A DNA stretch of 9,609 nt from Betaproteobacteria bacterium (GCA_025354965.1 JANXLW010000054.1:1-9609); one strand, 5' to 3'. Positions 1 through 6,596 are shown, counted from the stretch's first letter. Program-made: numbers and translations. Notes: generated by a model from the letters alone, not told the origin.

Positions 1-1
1 A

Positions 2-25
2 TGCAGTCGGTGCGCGCCGACTGCA
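2..25. repeat. Perfect 9-bp inverted repeat, 6-nt spacer
   Basis: TGCAGTCGG at 2-10 is the exact reverse complement of CCGACTGCA at 17-25, with TGCGCG between them. As RNA it would form a strong GC-rich hairpin. No T-run follows on the plus strand, and reading the minus strand the T-rich stretch precedes the hairpin, so a classic intrinsic terminator is not supported. It could be the end of an upstream transcript, a protein-binding dyad, or part of an upstream gene cut off by the window. The repeat is seen directly; its function is unknown. Confidence 0.5.
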
Positions 26-63
26 AAATGCGCTCAAGGTTTTGCTTAAACCGTAGCCAGTTG

Positions 64-87
64 GGGACGGCGTCAAAGGTCCGTCCC
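64..87. repeat. Perfect 7-bp inverted repeat upstream of the HD-GYP gene
   Basis: GGGACGG at 64-70 pairs exactly with CCGTCCC at 81-87 across a 10-nt loop. The hairpin ends about 14 nt before the Shine-Dalgarno sequence (AGGGAG, 102-107) of the following gene. If it lies in that gene's leader, it could affect translation or mRNA stability. If transcription starts later, it could be an operator or the end of an upstream unit. There is no U-tract, so it is not called a terminator. I see no convincing -35/-10 pair in 1-115. Confidence 0.45.
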
Positions 88-115
88 TAAAGCTATCAAG
101 AAGGGAGAAGCGCAC

Positions 116-1723
116 ATGGATTCGGTTGATGGATTGCTCAAACGGCTGGAGCAACTAAATGATATCGGTGCCTCGCTTTCCAAAGAGCACGACATCAAAC
201 GGTTGCTGGAGCGAATTTTGCTTGCAGCCAAATCCATCACCAATGCTGACGGCGGAACACTCTATCGCATGATGGAGGACGGTCAAACCCTTTGTTTTGA
301 GATGCTGCGAACAGATTCGCTGCAAATCGCCATGGGTGGCACATCAGGCAGCGTTATCGGCTTCCCCAACCTGCCGCTGCGCGACGCCACCGGCGCACCC
401 AACGACTCAATGGTAGCGGCGTATGCCGCCATCCATCAGCAGACTGTAAACATTGCGAATGCCTATACAGAATCCAGTTTCGACTTCTCCGGCACACGCT
501 ACTTTGACGAACGCACTGGCTATCGCTCGCAGTCGTTGCTGGCGGTGCCGATGAAAGACCACGAGGGCGAGATCATCGGCGTGTTGCAACTTATCAACGC
601 ACGGGAACCTGATTCCGAAACGGTCGTGCCATTTTCAGTCGCCGACCAGCATCTGACCGAGTCTTTGGCATCACAGGCTGCCATTGCCCTGAGCAATCGC
701 TTGCTGTTGACACAACTGGAGGAATTGTTTGAATCCTTTATCAAACTGATCAATCTTGCGGTCGACGAAAAATCGCATTACACGGTTGGTCATTGTCAGC
801 GAGTGACGGCACTAACCTTGCTTCTGGCCGATGCAGTGGTTGAAACAGATGAAGGTCCGCTGGCCTCGTTCACCATGAACGAGCGCGAGCGCTATGAACT
901 CAAGATTGCCGCTCTGTTGCACGATTGCGGTAAGGTCACGACGCCAGTGCACGTGGTTGACAAGGCGACCAAATTGCATACCTTGTTTGATCGTTGGCAC
1001 TTGATTGACACGCGTTTTGAGGTGCTCAGGCGCGATGCCGAACTGCTGGCCCTGCGGCGACAACTGACCCTGCGTCCATGCGTCGATGCACAGGCCGAAG
1101 CCGCGACTTTGGCGACGTTGCAATCGGAAATTGAGTCACTTGAAGCTGATCGCGACTTTCTGCGCGCAGTCAATACAAGTGTCGGGTCGAACCAGGAGGA
1201 TGCTTTGCAGCGTGTTCGGGATATTGGCAAACAGCGTAGCTGGCGAAATGCGAAAGGTTTCGAGACTGAATTTCTGACATCAGACGAAATTGAAAATCTG
1301 ACCATCAAGACTGGCACCCTGACTGCGGCTGAGCGCACTGCGGTGAATCACCATGTCGTCGCCACCATCAAGATGCTTGAGCAATTGCCCTGGCCGAAGC
1401 ACCTGAAAAACGTGCCCGAGTACGCTGCCGGACATCATGAGCGCATCGACGGCAAAGGCTACCCCAGCGGGTTGACGGGTGAACAGATGTCGATACAAGC
1501 CCGGGTGATGGGCATTGCGGATATCTTTGAGGCGTTGACGGCGACTGATCGGCCCTATCGGTCAGGCATGAAATTATCGCAAGCCATCAGCACCATGAAT
1601 GACTTGAAGGACAACGGTCATATCGATCCTGAATTGCATGAAATTTTTTTGCGAAAACGCATTTACGAACGCTACGCCGAGCAGTTTCTGGATCCCTTGC
1701 AAATCGATATCCTAACTTCTTAA
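116..1723 (+). CDS. GAF domain / HD-GYP domain phosphodiesterase (predicted c-di-GMP hydrolase)
   Basis: The predicted protein is a 535-residue cytoplasmic signalling enzyme. Residues about 20-195 look like a GAF sensor domain, and the short linker after it leads into HD-GYP. HD-GYP landmarks are all visible: H226 with R229-V230, the H269-D270..K273 pair, H412/H413, the HHERIDGKGYP block at 440-450, D469, and RPYR at 479-482. Proteins of this family hydrolyse cyclic di-GMP to pGpG or GMP at a metal centre; the intact ligands suggest activity. The HD half and the GYP half are separated by about 115 extra residues (about 288-397), predicted helical and charged. There is no signal peptide or obvious membrane segment. 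The ATG is preceded by AGGGAG at 102-107 with good spacing. The stop codon overlaps the convergent lpxH stop. The GAF ligand is not deducible. Confidence 0.9.
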   Translation: MDSVDGLLKRLEQLNDIGASLSKEHDIKRLLERILLAAKSITNADGGTLYRMMEDGQTLCFEMLRTDSLQIAMGGTSGSVIGFPNLPLRDATGAPNDSMVAAYAAIHQQTVNIANAYTESSFDFSGTRYFDERTGYRSQSLLAVPMKDHEGEIIGVLQLINAREPDSETVVPFSVADQHLTESLASQAAIALSNRLLLTQLEELFESFIKLINLAVDEKSHYTVGHCQRVTALTLLLADAVVETDEGPLASFTMNERERYELKIAALLHDCGKVTTPVHVVDKATKLHTLFDRWHLIDTRFEVLRRDAELLALRRQLTLRPCVDAQAEAATLATLQSEIESLEADRDFLRAVNTSVGSNQEDALQRVRDIGKQRSWRNAKGFETEFLTSDEIENLTIKTGTLTAAERTAVNHHVVATIKMLEQLPWPKHLKNVPEYAAGHHERIDGKGYPSGLTGEQMSIQARVMGIADIFEALTATDRPYRSGMKLSQAISTMNDLKDNGHIDPELHEIFLRKRIYERYAEQFLDPLQIDILTS

Positions 1724-2562
1724 GCCAGGTCGGTCGTGATTCGCCGAATGGAGCAACTCCCGGTTTGATGCGAGGCGGCCGCCTTTAAAGTTAGACGCAA
1801 CACTTCGACCCGCGGCGGCTTGCCAGCAGCGTCCCAATCGCTCAGAACGACACGGCGCAGGTTGTCTCCCAACTCGTGATCGGCCGGCTTGTGGGTGTGG
1901 CCGTGAATCAGGTGGCTTGCCTTTGCAGTGTGCAGCCAGTTACAGGCCTCCGTATTGTCGACGTCGGAATAAACCACGCCACTGCGTTTGCGCGTCTCGC
2001 TTTGGGCGCGTAGCTCGCGGGCGATTTCAAGACGCTGCGCTAGTGGTCGAGCGAGAAATTCTTGCTGCCATTTCACACCCCGTACCTGAGCCCGAAACGC
2101 CATATAGTCGGTATCCATCAGGCACAAGGCATCGCCATGTGAAAGTAGCCAGCTTTGCCCGGCGAATTCCAGCACCGCAGGATCGCCAATCAGGGCCATG
2201 CCACAAATTTTTGCAAACTCCGCACCCAACAGGAAGTCCCGGTTGCCATGCATGAAAAAAATGTCAAGGCGCTGCGAGGCAGATTTAAGAACTTGTGCGC
2301 ATCGGGTCTCAAAGGCTTGCGCCTGTTCGGGTTTGAAAATGTCGTCTCCGACCCAGACTTCAAACAAATCACCCAGGATAAACACAGCATCCGCCTGAGT
2401 AGTTTGCATGAAGTCTTGCCATGCGCAAAAAGTAGCGACTGCGCCGTCCTGAAGGTGTAAATCGGAAATGAAATCAATGTTGCGCCAACTCGGTGGTGCT
2501 TGCAGTAACTGCCAGGGCAGAGCAGCGGTGCGCGCCGTGACCTGCGGAACCGATGCATTCAT
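1720..2562 (-). CDS. lpxH: UDP-2,3-diacylglucosamine diphosphatase
   Basis: LpxH hydrolyses UDP-2,3-diacylglucosamine to lipid X plus UMP, a step of lipid A synthesis at the inner face of the cytoplasmic membrane. The 280-residue product carries the calcineurin-like metallophosphoesterase signature: D34-L-H36, G64-D65, H105-G-N107-R-D109, H142, and H220-G-H222-T-H224, plus the family-typical FILGDLFEVWVGDD segment. The reading frame stays open upstream to 2613, but that start would overlap ppiB by about 50 nt. The ATG at 2562 lies one base after the ppiB TGA and gives an N-terminal lead of about 30 residues before the first metal motif. This lead is longer than in E. coli LpxH but resembles Burkholderiales versions as I recall them. 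The Shine-Dalgarno is weak, which fits translational coupling to ppiB. A roughly 25-residue tail follows the last conserved block. Confidence 0.93.
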   Translation of the reverse strand: MNASVPQVTARTAALPWQLLQAPPSWRNIDFISDLHLQDGAVATFCAWQDFMQTTQADAVFILGDLFEVWVGDDIFKPEQAQAFETRCAQVLKSASQRLDIFFMHGNRDFLLGAEFAKICGMALIGDPAVLEFAGQSWLLSHGDALCLMDTDYMAFRAQVRGVKWQQEFLARPLAQRLEIARELRAQSETRKRSGVVYSDVDNTEACNWLHTAKASHLIHGHTHKPADHELGDNLRRVVLSDWDAAGKPPRVEVLRLTLKAAASHQTGSCSIRRITTDLA

Positions 2563-2563
2563 T

Positions 2564-3070
2564 TCACAGTGCCACAGCCTTTTCGATGACCACGTCTTCC
2601 GCCGGAACATCATCGTGATGGCCTTTGCGAGTGGTCTTCACAGTCTTGATTTTGTCGACAACATCCTTACCCGACACGACGCTACCAAATACTGCGTAGC
2701 CCCAACCCTGCGCCGAGATGGCGGTGTGGTTGAGGAAGCCGTTGTCAGCCACATTGATGAAAAACTGCGCGGTGGCCGAATGGGGGTCTCCAGTGCGGGC
2801 CATGGCGACGGTGTAGTTGAGATTCTTCAAACCGTTGTTGGCCTCGTTGTCGATCGCCTTGTCACCGCGCTTTTCCTTCATGCCGGGTTCCATGCCGCCG
2901 CCTTGCACCATGAAGCCGGGGATGACGCGGTGAAAAATGGTGTTGTTGTAGTGACCTTTGTTCACGTAGCTCAAGAAGTTTGCTACCGTTTTAGGTGCCT
3001 TTTCGGGATCGAGTTCAAGGGTGACGACACCGTAGTTCACTATGTGGAGTTCGACTTGAGGCTTGCTCAT
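2564..3070 (-). CDS. ppiB: Cytoplasmic peptidyl-prolyl cis-trans isomerase B (cyclophilin)
   Basis: The 168-residue product is a cyclophilin fold enzyme that catalyses cis-trans isomerisation of X-Pro bonds. Family residues are visible: F47-H-R49 (catalytic Arg), Q56-GGG, the ARTGDPHSATAQFF run at 91-104, and GWGYAVFG at 122-129. It is close in length and sequence to E. coli PpiB (164 aa), including the NEANNGLKN stretch. There is no signal peptide, so it should act in the cytoplasm, unlike its neighbour PpiA. It starts 3 nt after the ppiA stop and ends 1 nt before the lpxH start, so it is the middle gene of a tightly packed leftward unit. The Shine-Dalgarno is poor, consistent with coupling to ppiA translation. 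Confidence 0.95.
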   Translation of the reverse strand: MSKPQVELHIVNYGVVTLELDPEKAPKTVANFLSYVNKGHYNNTIFHRVIPGFMVQGGGMEPGMKEKRGDKAIDNEANNGLKNLNYTVAMARTGDPHSATAQFFINVADNGFLNHTAISAQGWGYAVFGSVVSGKDVVDKIKTVKTTRKGHHDDVPAEDVVIEKAVAL

Positions 3071-3073
3071 GAT

Positions 3074-3673
3074 TTATTTCACCAGGGTTGCAGAGTTGAT
3101 GAGGATGGGTGTTTTGGGGACGTCTGAGGGGAACGGTCCGCCAGGGCCGGTGGGACTTGTTTTGATTTTCTGGATAACGTCCATGCCACTGATAACCTTG
3201 CCAAATACGGTATAGCCATAAGACTGGACGCTGGGATCCAGAAATGCATTGTCCTTGACATTAATAAAAAACTGCGCGCTAGCGGATTGGGGGTCGTTGG
3301 TACGGGCCATTGCGAGTGTTCCGAGTGTGTTCTTTGGACCGCCCTTGGCCAGCGCTTCGCGGCCTTCGTGGGCAACCGGCGGGCGGGTTTTCTTCTCGGC
3401 GAATTTGGCGTCATAACCACCACCCTGCAGCATAAAGTTGTCGATCACGCGGTGAAAGATGGTGCCGTCGTAGTGCTTATCATTGACGTACTGCAAAAAG
3501 TTCGCAACCGTCTTTGGTGCCTTGTCAGGGTATAGCTCGACCACAAAGTCACCCGCCGTAGTAGCGAACTTGACGTGCGATACCTCCTGTGCCAGTGAGC
3601 TTTTCATCACAGAAAACATGGCAACTACCGCAATAGCGGCACAGGCCACTGTCTTAAAACTTTTAAACTTCAT
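3074..3673 (-). CDS. ppiA: Periplasmic peptidyl-prolyl cis-trans isomerase A (cyclophilin)
   Basis: The 199-residue product is a second cyclophilin with an N-terminal Sec signal peptide: a basic MKFKSFK start, a hydrophobic core at about 8-22, and a likely cleavage after A28 (SLA|QE). The mature domain holds F73-H-R75, Q83-GGG, ARTNDPQSASAQFF (123-136) and YGYTVFGKV (152-160), so the catalytic surface is intact. It probably assists folding of exported proteins in the periplasm. The start is well supported by AAAGGAG (3681-3687) 7 nt upstream, the best ribosome site in the leftward cluster. It lies 69 nt after the TPR gene and 3 nt before ppiB. The two cyclophilins are clearly paralogous but diverged. 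Confidence 0.94.
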   Translation of the reverse strand: MKFKSFKTVACAAIAVVAMFSVMKSSLAQEVSHVKFATTAGDFVVELYPDKAPKTVANFLQYVNDKHYDGTIFHRVIDNFMLQGGGYDAKFAEKKTRPPVAHEGREALAKGGPKNTLGTLAMARTNDPQSASAQFFINVKDNAFLDPSVQSYGYTVFGKVISGMDVIQKIKTSPTGPGGPFPSDVPKTPILINSATLVK

Positions 3674-3680
3674 GCAACGA

Positions 3681-3687
3681 CTCCTTT
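3681..3687 (-). promoter_or_regulatory. Strong Shine-Dalgarno for ppiA
   Basis: AAAGGAG on the minus strand lies 7 nt before the ppiA ATG. It fixes the start at 3673. The downstream genes ppiB and lpxH lack comparable sites and may depend on ribosomes loaded here. Confidence 0.75.
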
Positions 3688-3742
3688 AAAAAATGTTAGT
3701 AGCTTGTCTGACGGCACTCTGCGTGGGCACTGACCTGCCGAC

Positions 3743-4324
3743 TCACTGGGTTTTCAACGAGCTTGCCGCGGGTGTGACCCCGGCATTGCGCTGTAGCGCT
3801 GTGTTGGGGCCGAACAATTCACCGATGTGTGTCAGTTTGGGTTGCGCAGTGCTGTTGCTGTTGTCGAGTTGCAGTGCGCGGCTGTAGGACTGGCCGGCAA
3901 GCTTGGCGTACACGTCTCCGAGATTCTCGTATGCCGTGGCGTAGTCCGGATTGGTTCGAACTGCCATCTGCAGTGCCGCAAGCGCCTTGTCCAATTGATT
4001 CTGCCCGGCGTACAGAACCGCAAGGTTGTTGTAGGGCTCCGGTAGCTCAGGGTAGTCTTCGGTGAGTCTGGCAAAAGTTAAGATAGCATCGGATTTGTTA
4101 CCCGATTTGTGTTGAATCACACCTTTCAGAAAAAGCATCTGCGGATCCTTGGGTTTGGATCCAAGGTAAACGTCAACCTTCAGCATGGCCTCACTCAGTT
4201 TGCCAGCGTGCAGCAACTGGTTTACATCGCTGTATTCGTCGGCGTGTACTACCGTTGCGGCACAGGCGGCTATCAAGGCTAACCAGCGAAGCGTGGTAAA
4301 AATAGTTGAGCGGGAGCGCTTCAT
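3743..4324 (-). CDS. Exported tetratricopeptide-repeat protein, function unknown
   Basis: The 193-residue product has a signal peptide (MKRSRSTIFTTLR then a hydrophobic stretch at about 14-26, likely cleavage after A28, VHA|DE). Three to four TPR units follow, at about 29-60, 61-94, 96-129 and a partial one at 130-155. The clearest is the third, EPYNNLAVLYAGQNQLDKAL. TPR arrays form helical scaffolds for protein binding; no enzymatic motif is visible. The C-terminal 35 residues (polar, with LTHIGELFGP) are outside the repeats. Its place at the head of the leftward cluster before periplasmic PpiA suggests a periplasmic or envelope role, which is inference. The start has a modest AAGG (4329-4332) 4 nt upstream. 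The gene diverges from cysS. Confidence 0.85.
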   Translation of the reverse strand: MKRSRSTIFTTLRWLALIAACAATVVHADEYSDVNQLLHAGKLSEAMLKVDVYLGSKPKDPQMLFLKGVIQHKSGNKSDAILTFARLTEDYPELPEPYNNLAVLYAGQNQLDKALAALQMAVRTNPDYATAYENLGDVYAKLAGQSYSRALQLDNSNSTAQPKLTHIGELFGPNTALQRNAGVTPAASSLKTQ

Positions 4325-4339
4325 GAAGCCTTATGTTTC

Positions 4340-4522
4340 TTACTGGATGAACGCCCGCCACATGAGCTTGGCCGACAGGGTTATATACTGAACCGAATTG
4401 TAGCCCAGCAGGTGCTTTTTGATGCCCTCGTAATTGCCTTCCCATGAACAACCCTCTGCGCCATCGCCATCCTTTAAAGTGCTCATCAAAGCAGTCGTCA
4501 ATACCCATATGAGTTTGCGCAT
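4340..4522 (-). CDS. Possible small ORF in the divergent TPR/cysS region (doubtful)
   Basis: A 60-codon ORF ends 15 nt before the TPR gene on the same strand. Its ATG lies inside the first codons of cysS (14-nt overlap). The N-terminus MRKLIWVLTTALM resembles a short signal or membrane segment. In the last 33 codons, 26 end in G or C, which is coding-like. Against it: no Shine-Dalgarno, the overlap with cysS, a good promoter-like sequence inside it at 4473-4501, and no family I recognise. It could be a chance ORF, a remnant of a lost gene, or a small membrane protein. Confidence 0.2.
   Translation of the reverse strand: MRKLIWVLTTALMSTLKDGDGAEGCSWEGNYEGIKKHLLGYNSVQYITLSAKLMWRAFIQ
4384..4389 (+). 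promoter_or_regulatory. Candidate -10 element for cysS (weak)
   Basis: TATACT matches the -10 consensus in 5 of 6 positions and would start transcription near 4396, about 113 nt before the cysS ATG. No good -35 is seen 16-18 nt upstream, so the call is weak. I list it because cysS must have a promoter in or near this 184-nt region and I see no better plus-strand candidate. Confidence 0.2.
4473..4501 (-). promoter_or_regulatory. Candidate sigma-70 promoter for the leftward TPR-ppiA-ppiB-lpxH cluster
   Basis: On the minus strand TTGACG (4501-4496) is followed by a 17-nt spacer and TTTAAA (4478-4473). That is 5 of 6 matches to the -35 consensus, ideal spacing, and 4 of 6 to the -10. Transcription would start near 4466, giving a leader of about 140 nt before the TPR start. 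The -35 lies only 8 nt upstream of the cysS ATG, so polymerase here could interfere with cysS expression. Inferred by eye; no expression evidence. Confidence 0.42.
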
Positions 4523-5900
4523 TTACAACACGTTGTCTCGTGCAATGGAGCCTTTGACACCACTACAGCCTGGGCACGTTCGGATGTACGTCTGCGGTAT
4601 GACAATTTACGACTTGTGCCACATCGGCCATGCACGCATGGCAATGACTTTCGACGTGGTGCAGCGCTGGCTGAAATGCAGTGCTTATCAAGTGACTTAT
4701 GTGCGCAACATAACCGACATTGATGACAAGATCATCAATCGCGCGGTTGAGCGCGGAATCTCAATTCGTGCACTGACTGACGAGATGATCGAGGTGATGC
4801 GCAGTGATATTGGCAAGCTCGGCATTGAACCACCGACCCTGGAGCCGCGTGCCACCGAATACGTGCCACAGATGCTGACCTTGATACGCCAACTCGAAGC
4901 CAAAGGCCTGGCTTACAAGTCAGGTTCCGGAGATGTGAACTTTGCAGTGCGAAAATTCCCGGGCTATGGAAAGTTGTCGGGCAAGTCGCTGGATGATTTG
5001 CGCGCTGGCGAACGGGTGGCTGTGATGGACGGCAAGGATGATCCGCTGGATTTTGTGCTTTGGAAATCCGCCAAGGCAACTGAGCCGCCTGATGCCAAAT
5101 GGGACAGCGCCGCGTTGGGCCATGACTATGGCATCGGACGGCCGGGTTGGCACATCGAGTGTTCGGCCATGAGTTGTCAAACGCTGGGCGAAACTTTTGA
5201 TATACATGGTGGCGGTGTGGACCTTCAGTTTCCTCATCATGAAAATGAAATTGCACAAAGCGAGGGTGGTAACGGCAAGCCTTTGGCCAGTATTTGGATG
5301 CACAACGGAATGGTTCAACTGGACGACGAAAAGATGTCCAAGAGTTTGGGGAATTTTTTCACCATTCGCGAGGTCTTGGGCAAGTACGATCCAGAAACCG
5401 TCCGGTTTTTCCTGGTTCGGACTCACTACCGAACCAGCTTGAATTACAGCGATGTACATTTGGACGACGCACGCAATTCGCTCAAGCGCATCTACACGGC
5501 ACTGGATTTGGTGAAGCCAGTACCGATGAATATCGACTGGACCCTGCCTTTTGCAGCACGCTTCAAAAGTGCGATGGATGAAGACTTTGGTACGCCCGAG
5601 GCGATTGCCGTGCTGTTCGAACTGGCCACCGAAGTCAATAAATCGCGTTCTGCCGAATTGGCGGGATTGCTCAAGGCGCTGGGCGGTTGCCTGGGTTTGT
5701 TGCAAGGCGATCCGGAATTTTTTTTGCAGTCCGGCGCCACGCTTGATGATGTGACCATCACCACCCTGATTGCACAACGTGCAGCAGCCAAAGTTGCCAA
5801 GAACTTCGCTGAGGCTGACCGAATTCGCCAGGAACTGTTGGCGCTAAGGGTGGTACTGAAGGATTCAGCCACTGGCACTACGTGGGAGGCTGGGCAATGA
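4509..5900 (+). CDS. cysS: Cysteinyl-tRNA synthetase
   Basis: CysS is a class I synthetase that charges tRNA-Cys with cysteine in the cytoplasm. The 463-residue product (E. coli 461) shows the HIGH motif at 38-41, KMSKS at 275-279, and the catalytic zinc ligands C29, C218, H243 and E247 in the family spacing. The C-terminal helical region with the AEADRIRQEL anticodon-binding signature is at about 434-443. The frame is open upstream to a TTG at 4434, but the start MSLRIYNTLSR aligns with the normal CysS N-terminus, so the ATG at 4509 is chosen. No clear Shine-Dalgarno precedes it. It heads the rightward cluster and diverges from the TPR gene. A stem-loop overlaps its stop codon. Confidence 0.96.
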   Translation: MSLRIYNTLSRAMEPLTPLQPGHVRMYVCGMTIYDLCHIGHARMAMTFDVVQRWLKCSAYQVTYVRNITDIDDKIINRAVERGISIRALTDEMIEVMRSDIGKLGIEPPTLEPRATEYVPQMLTLIRQLEAKGLAYKSGSGDVNFAVRKFPGYGKLSGKSLDDLRAGERVAVMDGKDDPLDFVLWKSAKATEPPDAKWDSAALGHDYGIGRPGWHIECSAMSCQTLGETFDIHGGGVDLQFPHHENEIAQSEGGNGKPLASIWMHNGMVQLDDEKMSKSLGNFFTIREVLGKYDPETVRFFLVRTHYRTSLNYSDVHLDDARNSLKRIYTALDLVKPVPMNIDWTLPFAARFKSAMDEDFGTPEAIAVLFELATEVNKSRSAELAGLLKALGGCLGLLQGDPEFFLQSGATLDDVTITTLIAQRAAAKVAKNFAEADRIRQELLALRVVLKDSATGTTWEAGQ

Positions 5901-5910
5901 TTTGCCCGGC
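5889..5910 (+). promoter_or_regulatory. Stem-loop spanning the cysS stop codon
   Basis: A 9-bp stem (one G-T wobble, core GGGCAA at 5892-5897 with TTGCCC at 5902-5907) encloses a TGAT tetraloop, and the cysS TGA (5898-5900) sits in that loop. Only a short TTTT run follows, and it lies 5 nt away, so it would be at best a weak intrinsic terminator. It could instead protect the cysS mRNA end or modulate readthrough into the downstream genes. Confidence 0.35.
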
Positions 5911-5945
5911 AATGGTTTTGACTCCAGCCCTTTGAAAGCAGAGCG

Positions 5946-6596
5946 ATGACAAGCACTAGACAGACTGCGCTGGCATGCGCAACACCGGCGTATTGGGAAG
6001 ACGCGTGCAAGCACCTGATGAAAAAGGATCGGGTGATGAAGCGGCTTATTCCCCAGTTTGGCGACGCCTGTCTGCAAACCCGAGGCGATGCTTTTGTTAC
6101 CCTGGCTCGCAGCATTGTGGGGCAGCAGATTTCGGTCAAGGCGGCGCAGACGGTTTGGGACCGCTTTGCGCTCCTGCCTAAAAAGATCACAGCCGCCAAT
6201 GTACTCAAGTTGAAAGTTGACGACATGCGGGCGGCCGGTTTGAGTGCGCGCAAGGTCGAGTACCTGGTGGATCTGTCTTTGCACTTCGACAATCGTGCGG
6301 TACACGTCAGCGACTGGGAGACGATGGACGACGAAGCCATCATTGCCGAGCTGATTGCCATTCGCGGCATTGGCCGCTGGACGGCCGAGATGTTTTTGAT
6401 CTTTCACATGATGCGGCCCAATGTTTTGCCACTGGATGATGTGGGATTGATCAACGGCATCAGCAAGAGCTATTTTTCGGGCGACGTGGTCAGCAGAAGC
6501 GATGCCCGTGAAGTTGCCGCTGCCTGGTCGCCCTATTGCAGTGTGGCAACTTGGTATATTTGGCGCTCGCTCGATCCGTTGCCGGTGAATTACTGA
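5946..6596 (+). CDS. alkA: DNA-3-methyladenine glycosylase II family (HhH-GPD)
   Basis: The 216-residue product belongs to the HhH-GPD base-excision glycosylases, which remove alkylated bases such as 3-methyladenine. Visible landmarks are the VGQQIS motif at 58-63, the helix-hairpin-helix IRGIGRWTAEMF at 139-150, and the LPLDDVGL segment at 161-168. D165 corresponds to the catalytic Asp (D238 of E. coli AlkA). No four-cysteine iron-sulphur cluster is present, arguing against Nth or MutY. It is shorter than E. coli AlkA (282 aa) because the N-terminal AlkA_N domain is absent, as in many compact bacterial homologues. The gene lies 45 nt after cysS with only a weak purine-rich ribosome site. No Ada-box-like element is evident, so expression is probably with the cluster. 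Confidence 0.9.
   Translation: MTSTRQTALACATPAYWEDACKHLMKKDRVMKRLIPQFGDACLQTRGDAFVTLARSIVGQQISVKAAQTVWDRFALLPKKITAANVLKLKVDDMRAAGLSARKVEYLVDLSLHFDNRAVHVSDWETMDDEAIIAELIAIRGIGRWTAEMFLIFHMMRPNVLPLDDVGLINGISKSYFSGDVVSRSDAREVAAAWSPYCSVATWYIWRSLDPLPVNY

Noticed and set aside
1640..1672. Small TGCG-AAAA-CGCA hairpin next to a seven-T run as a terminator for lpxH
   Set aside because: On the plus strand the T-run precedes the stem, and on the minus strand the run following the stem is A, so neither strand has terminator polarity. The stem is only 4 bp.
1773..1784. 12-bp palindrome AGGCGGCCGCCT followed by TTT as a terminator for the HD-GYP gene
   Set aside because: As a hairpin only about four base pairs can form around a loop, the T-run is three bases, and it is explained by alanine codons in lpxH.
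2563..2613. Upstream start of lpxH at 2613
   Set aside because: It would add 17 residues without homology and overlap ppiB by about 50 nt; the ATG at 2562 abuts the ppiB stop as expected for a coupled gene.
2468..3127. 219-codon plus-strand ORF opposite lpxH/ppiB
   Set aside because: It lies antisense to ppiB, whose cyclophilin motifs are unambiguous, and its translation shows no recognisable domain. It is a codon-bias shadow.
4434..4508. TTG-initiated N-terminal extension of cysS
   Set aside because: The extra 25 residues are not part of the CysS family and the internal ATG at 4509 aligns with the usual start.
5492..6370. 292-codon minus-strand ORF opposite cysS and alkA
   Set aside because: Serine/arginine-rich translation without motifs, opposite two well-identified genes.
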